Positions 32,701 to 42,646 of a stretch of 64,000 bases of DNA are shown here, piece by piece. Below the pieces are notes generated by a model, which made no database searches, had not been told where the DNA came from, and saw only the letters and a list, made by a program, of their open reading frames with translations. Both the position numbers and the translations under genes were made by a program. Every line of letters begins with the position of its first letter. Within the stretch, counting starts at the first letter, position 1. The DNA lies in NCBI GenBank assembly GCA_009193035.1, contig SWDT01000211.1, positions 558,001-622,000 on the forward strand. Reading direction: 5' to 3'. Source of the stretch: Halicephalobus mephisto (Eukaryota; Nematoda; Chromadorea; Rhabditida; Panagrolaimidae).

Positions 32701-35700
32701 CTGGATTCTCACAAGCGAGTTCTACTTCACAAGTTATCTTCTTCGGAATCTGTAAGGCTGAAGTTGAAGGCATAGGATTCGAGAGTGACGGAGGTCTAAC
32801 GACCAGTTGAGGCTTCGGAACAACATTGACTTGGACCGTTCCTTTGCCTTCTCCAATCCCGTTCGTTGTTTCACAATGATAAATCCCCTCATCAGCTTTT
32901 TCGATATTTTGTATTACTAACATGGCTACGGTTTCCTCTCCTGCTATTAGCTCTTTTCTTTGGTAGATATGTGCTGTATTTTCTGTAGAAATGGCGTCAG
33001 AAGTGGAAGAGGTATACCATTGAGCAAATCCATGAGGAGAGGCAAGATACAAACAAGGCAATGACTGAAATCGTTGAATTAATTTGATAAGAACTAATGA
33101 TATCTCACCAAAGTCGATCCTTCAACAACGAAGACTCTTCTTGGAAATACATTTCCATGAAAGACAGGTGGGGAATCTTCTACAGTTAATCTAGCGGCAG
33201 TGGAAGTCGATCCGACTTCATTGGACGCAATACACTGATAGATCCCTGAATCACTCTCAAGTACGTCTAGTACAGTTAGAACGTTTTCATGAATTTTGAA
33301 TCTTTTTCTGTCTGCTGCCGGCATCAGAAGCGGGGAGATGGGCTGACCGTCATGGAACCACTCGACGGTCAGCTGTCCATTCATTGGATTGGCGATGGCA
33401 CATTCGAAACTAGCCTTTGTGCCTGTAGCAATCCGTTGATCGATCATCGGTCGAAGAATAGTTGGAGGAGAGTGGATAACCAATTGGATCTCAGCACTGT
33501 CTGATCCAAACTCATTTGTAACGACACATTTGTATCGTACAGCATCTTCGATCGTGACGGAATCAATTTTGAGTACTCTACCGTAATTAAGAATGCGATG
33601 TCGCTCAGATAAAGGTTCCCCATCGATTCTCGTCCATTTGTACTTTGGGGTAGGGCTAAAAGTAAGAACGATTAATCAGAGTAATTCACTTTTTTCTCTA
33701 CAATCCATAGGCGAAACATTCGATGTGAACAGCTTGACCGCGTGTCGGAACTTCGGGGAAGATTTGTGGTTGATATTCATCAATTTTCGGGGCCGAAGAA
33801 GGTCCAGGAACAGCCTCAGGCAGGATTAGCCGGAAGAAGGGTCCATAATGACCACTTTGAGTCGATGGCAGACTAAGACTACAAGCATAACTCATAGCGT
33901 CGTCTTTCTGGTTGTAAGAGAAATAAAGAGTTCCATCCATGGAAATGAAAGTCCTTTCAGACTGAGCCACAAACTGATCCGTTTTACCTCCTTTCATCCA
34001 AGAAAACGAGTATGATTCTGAAAAAATCAATTTTTCCCATTTAAACCCCTACAGTAATCCGTCATTGTGTTCCATCTCACCAGTTGGTCTTATTTATTCA
34101 AATTTGACAAATGGTGCAATTTATAAAATTTAGTTTAAAATAGTGTAATCAAGTGAGTGAAGTTTATAACAAATATCAATAAAATCCGTGTATATTATCA
34201 ATATCACCAACTGTTATCAAGTGCAAATGTGAGGTGCAAGAGTGAAGTGCAATCTTCTATTCTACGGTGAATGTGCAGTGTTAATTGTGCAAATAACGTG
34301 CAAACTGTTTACTGTTAGTGCAGGCAATGTGCAAACTACTCAATATTAGTGTAAAATAGGCATCAAGTAATAATGCTTTCTGCCTGTGGAAACTAAAAAT
34401 GACGTCAGTGAAGTGTGAAACGAATGAAGTGCAAATTGCAGTGCTTAAATAATTTCTACATTTCAATAAAACTACAAGTGTAAAATTCTCAATTTAATCG
34501 AAAACCGGGTTGAATCCGATGTGGCGGTAGGTGCTTATATAATTTAACGACTAGACAACTGTCGACAAATGCAGGTGAAGAGCTTCTACTTTACTTCCAG
34601 AATCATGATTAAGTGCAGGAGATGTGAAAGGACGGCTAACTACAGTAGGAATAAAGACCCAGTTCGAGAACTGAAATAAAAGTTTCAAGATTGAGTGGTT
34701 TTTTCACGACTCGGATGAAACTCGTAAACACGGAATTCAAGGGCATGAGGAAATTGAAGGTTTTGAGGGATGAGATCCAATTTGAAGCATTGCTTGTACT
34801 CTAAACTTGAATGATGGAACATTGTGGTTTATATCCGATTAACAGAATCCTGTTTGTAGAGAAAACGAGCATGAATATTGTTCCTATCCACATTTTGAAA
34901 AAACATAATTGAAAATGACTGGTTTAGCGTTAAAAAAGAAATCGCAATCTCTACAAGAACATAATGAGACCGGATGAAAGTTATTGAAATCTCTTTCCTG
35001 ACAGTCTTTTCTCAATAGATTTCTGTAGCAGGTTTCTACTAGCTGTCAAAAATCCTCGACAAAGTGTCGGTCTGGATCAAATCCCTCGAAATGATCAGAA
35101 ACAGAAATGACAGTTCACAAGCTGGATTGAAGGGAATTAGGGTTTTTCCCGCTCGACAATCCGGCTCCATTTGGAAAGAGACAAACTGGCCAATTTTGGC
35201 AGACGGCTCGGAAGAAGACCCAGCTCAGTGCCGGAAAATTCAATTATACTTGAGAGGTGCGAAACTTTGCCGGAGGAGCTAGACAAACAAGCAAGAGAAG
35301 CTCTGACAAAAATGATATTAGCCAGCGTGTGATTGACATTCCAGCAGAACCGTCGTTTTTATTGGAAATAAAAACTTTACTGTAGAACTTCAACCACAAG
35401 TTCTAATTTCGAATATAGAAATAAAAACAAACAAATTGAGGTCAACAAATTTTAATTTTTTTACTTAAAATCAGATCAGAATCACAAGGACGTGTTGTCG
35501 ATGAAAGAAAATAATTGACAAATTAGTCGAATCAGCCCACTCATTCCAATGAAAAAAACAAAAATAAAAATATCAACCGACACGCATTCAGAGAAGAAAA
35601 CATCTCGATCTCGTCGGGGTTCTCGATCGAACTTTCCTCCCGTTCCAATTTTTCTCTATTGCAAAGTTGCAGACCTATGTGGAACAGACGATATTTAATG

Positions 35701-38700
35701 CTTGATGACAAGCATTTGTCAATGTCAGCAGTTGCTCGTTCGGTTCACCAATGATCATTTCCCGGGAAGTTTGATATATGGAAAATTTAAAAAATAAGGA
35801 TATAATGAATTACCAATAAACACCAAAGATGCCTCAGGCAACTCTAGAATCTCCCCTTACACTACAGTGGGAAACTTAATTTTGAAAATGTTGATACTTG
35901 GAGGGGCAGTTGAAGAAGACACTTTTGGAGAAAAACTAAATTTTGAAATGCATGGTTCTGCTCCAGTTTCAACGGTCCAGATTGGCAATTTGAAGCCCTC
36001 AGGACCCGCAGTCATTGAGTATGAGAAGAAGGGTGGACTTAATGATGATTTAAGCCAGGAAACAAGAGAAGGACTAACGCATAAATTTCGGAAGGGCCAA
36101 AAGAAAAGCCGCCGAGAGGAAATCGGTGCCTCAGGCCACTGGAGTTTCTGGCCTCTAAATCCGGAAAACGATTGCTCGAAAACACATGTTTCTAAGAAAA
36201 ATAAACTTTTTCCTACAACTAGAATCAGATTGAACAACATAAGGAACCAATATTAGGCAATTCATTCTGAAATAAAGAAAATGAAAAACGGTTGATTAAA
36301 TTTAAAATTGGGAGAATATTTGGACCGTTAAGCGGATTTAAGCGTCCGACGGCCAACGTTGAAGTCAATTATCGGTGTTCTGATTTAATTCCCGCCGCAG
36401 GGACTGTTTGACCACAAAAGATTTGCTTTCGAAAATTTCAAGAATAAACTCTTGATTAGTGACCCACCCTGAGGGCGATTAAGCGGATTTTATCTGAAGA
36501 GCCCCGATCAAATCGACTCTTCTTCTCTTCGGAATTTTCGAGAATTCACTTGAAATCGAATACCCGTTAAAATTAGTGACCGAAATCAAAACTACTTTAA
36601 GTGTTGTTTGGATAAAAGACCATTGACTTTGAAAAAATATTTGAATCCTATTATAGAATGTAGAAGTCCTGTTCAGCAAAATTAAAAGGAAAATGAAAAC
36701 TACATTAAAAGCCACATGGAGAGATTTTTGAAATTCTTTTGAAGTCCACATTTTGGAATTTTAATTAACTAAAAGCATGAAGAAATTGACCCCAGAGGAA
36801 AAATAAAAATTTCCAAGTGTAAAACAAGGTTTTTATATTAGAATCCCGTGAAAATTTCTGGAATCTCTCGTAATTTAATGTAAATTTAGATTTCTTAAAG
36901 ATTTTTCTAGAGGTTGTTGAAATATCATACGATCTAACGAACCCCTTCGGAGTTTACATTAAAAATCTCAAGTTCTGGAAGTTTCTAATAATTGTAAATT
37001 CATATTAAGACAATTCCATAATAACTATGTGTAATTTTTACACTAATGTGATTTTTCTGATTGATCAGAAACACAATGACGGATGTAAAACTTTGGATCA
37101 AAGATTAAACCCACTTGGATAATGTTGGGGACTTTGACATTCAATCCTAGTTCCTGGTCCTTTTCTATTAGCATAGGCATCAAGTCTAGAAGCTCTAAAT
37201 GGAGCGATGAAAGCAGAACGAACTACGGTGGTTGAGCTTCGATAAATCCCGTAGATATTCGTGGCAGTGCAGTGATATTCGCTGCTTTCGGTAAAATCTT
37301 TATCGATCGGAATTAATAACGATCCCCCAGAAATTATGTAACTTGAGTTGGAACTGTCAATGTCAATCTAAATTTTTCGATACTTATGGAAGAAAATAAC
37401 ACAAATCTTACTTCATCGACTCCACTTTTAAACCATCGGATTTTCGGAATTGGGTCCCCTACTGCTTTGCATGGAATTGTGACGAAATGACCATCTGGTC
37501 GAGCTGAGTAGTGATAAGCAAGTTTCGGCTCTTCTACTATCCTCGGAGTCCCCCTGGGGTAGAGGGATTGTTCGTAAAGCAGAGTTTTCCTCGAAAATGA
37601 CAACAAAGAGCAGACAAATGGATATGAACTTTTGACGGAAACAGTAATCCTGTAATCCATTATTAAAGATAAATTATTAATTGTTGGAACGATTACAATT
37701 CAAAGTGCTTGTCGTTTTTCCTCTGGAGAGCAAGCGACTTTTCATGTCGATCGTCAGTCTTTGTTGATATATAAAGGTTGTACGATAGTTGAGCATCATT
37801 AACAACGGCATCAATTCCCCCAACAAGCCAAGTCAATTCAGCTACACCAGCTGCTAATGGTTCCTGAAGAAGTGATTTGTAAGGGTGTTGTAAATGGAAA
37901 AGCTCACGTTAATGATTTCACTAAGATCATTGATAAGAGCTTTGTTTTCTTGTTGATTCCTGACAACATTGACTAGTTCTGCTCCATGAATCCGGCACTC
38001 ATGTTTCGCTTCATCTGTACTCGTGGGTTGGAAGAACAGACGAACACAAACTTCTCCTGCAGGTTGCCACCCGAGAGGACATGCTGACTGGTCTGGAAAA
38101 ATAGAATTCAATGAATATTTCGTAAATATTGTCAAAAATAGTTGTGAGAATCTAAATATCAGTAACTAATACTTTTTTCAAAGAAAAAGAATCTCCTTTG
38201 TGAAAGTGAATATTTCCATCCATATAAATCTTATGGGGCTGTCAGGAAAGTAATGTCAGGTTTTAAATACAGTTTAAACGATTATTATGGGTATAAGTTT
38301 TCTGGTTGTATTTAAATGTCCAACGATGTTTTGATGATTACTCTTAGTCTTTCTGCAACTTCCTTTACTTTCCTATTAAGGTTAGTTTTCACTATAGCCT
38401 TCAGAATGTCATTGTAAACAGAAGAGGACTGTTTCATTCTTAAGATTTTTATTTTTGTTGAAGAATGTTCCAACCCTGTGTTGAATAATATGATGATTAA
38501 CTGATTCTTGATCAAATCATTCATTTATTTTTCTTACAGTATCTGCTGTATTGTAACCCAGTTGGAATTTGTGAAAGGAAATCATCAGAATATTGTGCTT
38601 TGCAAAATAATGAAACTTAAAAGAAATTTAAAACGAACAAAACAAATAGTGAGAGTAGACTTTGAACAGTGCAATGATATATAATATATTGTTATGTATA

Positions 38701-39668
38701 ATCCATTTGTAATTTAAAAAAACCTCCAAGTACTATCAAGCCGACATTACTTTTCTGACAACCTAATGCTTTTTTGTAAAGGTTTAATTAACCACATTTG
38801 AAGGGTCCAAGTAGATATCATCCTATTATTAGCCACCAATAACAAATATTTCGTTATTTTTGCTTTGCTAAGCCCTATGAAGCAAATGTTGTAAAGCCTA
38901 TTTTTGAAGAACCAAAACTATAATTGGATAATCACTGGGTACAGAGTTGATCCCGTGCACATCGTTTTGGCTCATTTAGTCGATACCCGATTAGATTCCC
39001 ATTCAAAGAGCCCTCACTTAATGAAACACTTGCGCAAATTTGCTTATCCTTCTTTATGCTTGGCGCCGTTTTCTCTTGACAAATCAAAAAGCTACTTGAA
39101 AACATTTAGATTCATAAAATTTCTTCCGAGTTTCAAATTTCCATTCATCCCGAAAACAATACTCAATGCCAATTGACACTACTGTTGCTCGTTTTTCGAT
39201 TAAAGTCGATCCCGATTCCAATTGACTGACAACTTGTCCCATTACACAGTTTTGCGGTTAGTTATTTGGATCCAAAAGCCATTTCAACTAAGCGGCAAGC
39301 AAGTGTCGAAAGTCAAAATAATCTCGTCAATCAAAAAGTATTGTGAATCGTTTTGTATCCTTTTCCGGTCATCGAAAAAAAAAGATTTATGCTCATCCTC
39401 GGACAGCTGCAGAATGAAAGGCTTCTTTTTGAAGTCCTCTTTCGGGTCAAAACGCTTATGTAATTGATGGCTATTTTGTAATGCTGTCAATTAGCTCAGA
39501 AGATTTGAAAAATGAAAACAAAATTGACTTGAGATATTTTGGAAAAAACATACCCAAGAGAATCGACTTTGTCTCCCTTCCTAGTCTGGAACAGAAGCAC
39601 GGAAGGACCGTGAGAATCAGAAAATACACCAGAAGTCTAACTTTCCAACTTCTATCAACCGAGGCCAT
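29767..39668 (-). CDS. rig-6: Contactin orthologue: CTL-like + 6 Ig + 4 FNIII + GPI
   Basis: Neural cell-adhesion molecule of the axon surface. Exons 39668-39554, 38092-37908, 37863-37697, 37649-37412, 37367-37115, 34017-33702, 33655-33109, 33064-32276, 32227-31154 and 30141-29767 are all in phase and give 1352 aa, close to Drosophila Contactin (about 1390). The signal peptide VRLLVYFLILTVLPCFC is followed by a divergent C-type-lectin-like domain starting CPLGWQPAGEVCVRLFF. Six Ig domains follow with C...W...YxC patterns (VTIPCKAVGDPIPKIRWF, IECFAYGFPTPKYKW, GIYQCIASNEVGS, GIYHCETTNGIGEG, RFSCNSIYGSG), then four FNIII modules (VKLSWKQP, LLLEWEPIE, LNLSWEWK, TLLEWTAVP). The C-terminus has a hydrophobic end (LELSIGLFPLLLLQRFFL) with no cytoplasmic tail, as for GPI anchoring. 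The third FNIII-adjacent region has a Lys-rich insert (SKKKKIKKKGKKQEEE). The first in-frame Met-like codon upstream is GTG, so ATG 39668 is used. Confidence 0.93.
30142..31153. other. Contactin intron 9 (1.0 kb)
   Basis: AT-rich, no nested gene seen. A short GC-rich patch at 30540-30600 (CCCGCGCG) is isolated. Confidence 0.5.
34221..34434. promoter_or_regulatory. GTGCAA motif cluster with palindromic CRE
   Basis: GTGCAA occurs on the plus strand at 34221, 34234, 34247, 34287, 34298, 34329 and 34429, with GTGCAG variants at 34273 and 34318; all are in the same orientation. A perfect TGACGTCA lies at 34400-34407. It looks like an enhancer or internal promoter of contactin, which is inference. 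Confidence 0.55.
35857..36256. other. Segment open on both strands inside contactin intron 5
   Basis: About 390 nt free of stops in one frame on each strand, in a locally more GC-rich patch. Neither translation has a recognisable domain or good flanking splice sites. It may be an old insertion or exonised fragment; I do not call a gene. Confidence 0.35.
36840..37030. repeat. TTC/GAA-rich dispersed repeat, copy 5 (contactin intron 5)
   Basis: Weak copy: AATTTCTGGAATCTCTCG, TTTTTCTAGAGG and TTCTGGAAGTTTCTAATAA, adjacent to the exon at 37115. Confidence 0.45.
38093..39553. other. Contactin intron 1 (1.46 kb)
   Basis: Lies between the signal-peptide exon and the lectin-like exon. It contains a spliced-leader-like sequence on the plus strand (38781) and otherwise no supported gene. 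Confidence 0.5.
38781..38888 (+). ncRNA. Candidate spliced-leader-like RNA (weak)
   Basis: GGTTTAATTAACCACATTTG at 38781 resembles nematode SL1: the first 10 bases are identical and TTTGA is shared further on. An Sm-like ATTTTTG follows at 38856-38862, and TTTGCTT/AAGCAAA (38859 and 38880) form a terminal 7-bp stem. Against it, there is no clean GT donor directly after the leader-like part, the stem overlaps the Sm-like site, and one such match in 64 kb of AT-rich DNA could be chance. Confidence 0.2.
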
Positions 39669-40654
39669 TTGTACCACTAATCATTAGCCGTTGAAAAAAT
39701 CTAATGACATGATTCGAACATTCTATACTGTCTATCTGAAAAGTTGTTAATTTAATAAATACTCAAAAATGAATCGAAAAAACTAAAATCAGAAGAGAAA
39801 GCAAAAACTTTTTCAAGCTGAAGTTTGATTCCAAGAATTTGACAAATCCCGGAAACTTAAAAAGAAACATAATGGGGAGAAAGTATTCAGGAAACAGGCC
39901 ATTTACGGATCTGACTTATTCTCAATGACAATCGTCAATTTGACTGAATAATTCAGGAGTTGACGGACTATAGCTTTTTTCAGAAAAAATGAGTACTAAT
40001 AGACTCATTTCCCAAGACGAAAGAATTCCAGAATGTGGCAATAAATATGAAGAAGACCAATCATTAATCAAAAAACATCAAATAACTACTCCGAGAACAG
40101 CCGCGATCGTACACGCTATGAATTCCCGGCAAGGAAGTCTGGCAAGGAGACGCGCGAGGGGGATTTCGGGCATTGGGAGATGACATATGGGAAGTGCAAG
40201 CAAGGATTATGGCAGAGGGAAACTGTCCAATGTTGACCGCCTTGGGCTTAGCTAGCTATCGGCGGTACTTGTGTCTTCCTCGATCTGGAGACAAATGAGT
40301 TTTGATGACTTGATTGAAAACATTCATTACTAGGAAATAAAAAATAATTCAAAATAAAGACAAACTTGTTAAAAATAATAACTACAAATGGTATTTCATA
40401 ATATTGAAAGATCGAAGAATTTAAAAAAGGTAAATCTTCAAAGGAATCTATGCCGAAATGTAAAATAAACAAATAAGATGTGCGAAAATGTGGCGTTTTT
40501 GTTTCAAGGGGTCTTGGACGAACTTGTACAACAAACAAAATAATTCTCGGCAGCTGACTGGTCACTGGGAATTTTTTCTACCAGTCAACAGACTAGGAAT
40601 CAATTAGTAAGATCCTAAAATTGTTGGGAATATCACACTATTATAAAACATAGA

Positions 40655-40965
40655 AATGGACTTTTTTAAATAAAATTATCTCAATACGAATTTCCGAAAT
40701 TTTGCAGATTCTAAAAATAAGTTTTATATGATTCAGAGAGTTTTATTGGCTTCTAGAATATTATAAAAATGTCTTCAAGATTTTGAAAGGTTCCAGAAAT
40801 CTTCATGAAATTCTCGGAAAACCTTGAATTAGAAAAAATTTTGAAGACTTAAGTTTCAATTGGATTTCAAAGATTCCAGAAGACTCCAAAGCTCCATGAC
40901 ATTCTTAAATGTTTTGAAATTTCCAACAGAATTCTGGAAATCTTCAGAAGTCTACATGATTTTAA
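40655..40965. repeat. TTC/GAA-rich dispersed repeat, copy 6
   Basis: Begins TCTCAATACGAATTTCCGAA and contains TTCCAGAAGACTCC at 40874 and TTCTGGAAATCTTCAGAAG at 40932, both arrays of alternating TTC and GAA units. CTCCATGACATTCT matches copy 4. Confidence 0.65.
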
Positions 40966-42454
40966 TTTTGTTCTGAAAAAAATTTAAAAATAACAAAAAG
41001 CACATCTGTCTAAAGTAAAAAACCGACATCTTGAATTTGATTCAGACAAATTTCCGCTATATTTTCTTTTTCTTTATTTTCCAGAGAAGGGTCAAATACG
41101 AAAAGTTGAGAAAAGTACTTTTGCTCCGGATCATGAGCAATAAAAGTTACAAATGTTAATGAGGATACAAAAGTCCCCAGTGATCTTCCGGACAGTCGGT
41201 TGTCGACAAAATGCGCGTCCGGTCAAGAATCCTCCTCAAACCACTTCATCTGTCAGTGACCAAAACTAAGATAAACTCATCCTGAGTTCCTGACAGACAG
41301 CTGGTGCAACTCTAGGACCATTGAAATTTCACAAACTCGATTGGCAATTGTGGTCTGCCAATCAACCTGTGATGGTTCCGTCAAAGGCGAGAAATTGAAT
41401 AAAACTGACTAATTAATCAATCTGAGAAGCTTTGGTTTCCATTCAAAGTTAAAAAAAGGACAATTGAAATCTGAAACCAAAAGTACAGACGAGTTAAAAA
41501 ATCCAAAAAGCAAATGAAGCCAGAAAAGAAACATTTCAAGAAGGCAGGATACTCGCGCAAAGTAACCTAATCGGAAACAGAATCTTTTTCGCCCTTTTTC
41601 CCACTGGACATGAGGAAGATTGAGGATATTGTTCTACCCAAATTTATAATCCTATTGTTGAAAATCACAGCAGGATCGTTTTTTATACCAATAAAAACGG
41701 CTGAAAGTCTGGTCAGGAAGGAAATAAGTTGGATAAGGTCAAATTCGGTCACTCCCAAGCAAGGGTCCTAAAAAAGAAAAAACTTGAAACAGAAGCTAAA
41801 GAGTATAATATGCCGGCATCAGCAAACAAAGGTCTTAACGTCTTTAGACAATGTGTATCTGGCTAAGTACTTTGAGCCAAAAACAAGACAAACAAAAACT
41901 AGGAAAAGCAAAATGGAAGGTACTTGTTGAAATTCAGGTTCCCAGTGAAATTTTTCAGATTCTGACTGACCAGTTTCATCGATAACATTATTTATGTACA
42001 CAAAAAGAACGGAAATAGAGTGTCATTTTCTTTCGTTCGGGACACTTTCAAAAATCCAAATAAGCTCCAATACAATGCGCGAATGATGGCAATGGTCAGG
42101 TGTAGGATGACTTTCCGTTAGAAGAAATTGTATCTGACCATTGGCGTGTCAAAGCACTTTTAGAAGTCTAAGAAGGAAAAGGATCATTTCTAGAAAACCG
42201 TCCTTCCTGCTATTCAGCTAGACTTGACACTTATCTACGACTCAGGATAGGTCTCGTCATAATCCTTGCAGACAGTCTCTTCAAGTTTAACAAGTGTCAA
42301 CTAGATCACTTGCCTAGTTTTCCGAGCAAATAACATCAGCATTCTACCGAAACTTTTCCCTAGTCTAAGAGCCCATTCTTTGGGAACAATGGTACCCCCA
42401 AAGGGTTATAAAGATAAAACCAGCGATGCATGAAATATAGTGATAACTTATAAC

Positions 42455-42460
42455 TTTATT
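42455..42460 (-). terminator. Candidate polyadenylation signal of non-muscle myosin
   Basis: TTTATT (AATAAA on the minus strand) about 190 nt past the spliced stop codon. Confidence 0.4.
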
Positions 42461-42646
42461 TCAAAACTCATTTACAAATTGACGATTTCATAAACAGGAA
42501 TGTCCAGCAAAGCATAAACAGGAATCAGAAGCTTGCGCAGAAAAGGACCATAGTGAGGAACAAGATTCCCGTTTCTGCCAGGATAAATATAAGTTAATAA
42601 AAGATTTGTCCTCCAAACAGCGCAATTATTCATCTTTCAAACAAGT

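Larger units (their letters stand above)
34018..37114. other. Contactin intron 5 (3.1 kb)
   Basis: Large intron between the Ig1/Ig2 exon and the rest of Ig2. It holds a GTGCAA motif cluster with a CRE-like site (34.22-34.43 kb), a segment open on both strands at 35.86-36.26 kb, and a TTC/GAA repeat copy. No nested gene is convincing. Confidence 0.5.
39669..42646. other. Intergenic region between contactin and myosin
   Basis: About 3 kb upstream of contactin, containing a TTC/GAA repeat copy. Short ORFs (39989, 40248, 41567, 41819) lack domain content. The myosin polyadenylation signal lies at the right-hand end of the preceding interval. Confidence 0.5.

Noticed and set aside
39669..39677. 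A start three codons earlier for contactin
   Set aside because: The codon is GTG, not ATG; ATG at 39668 is used.
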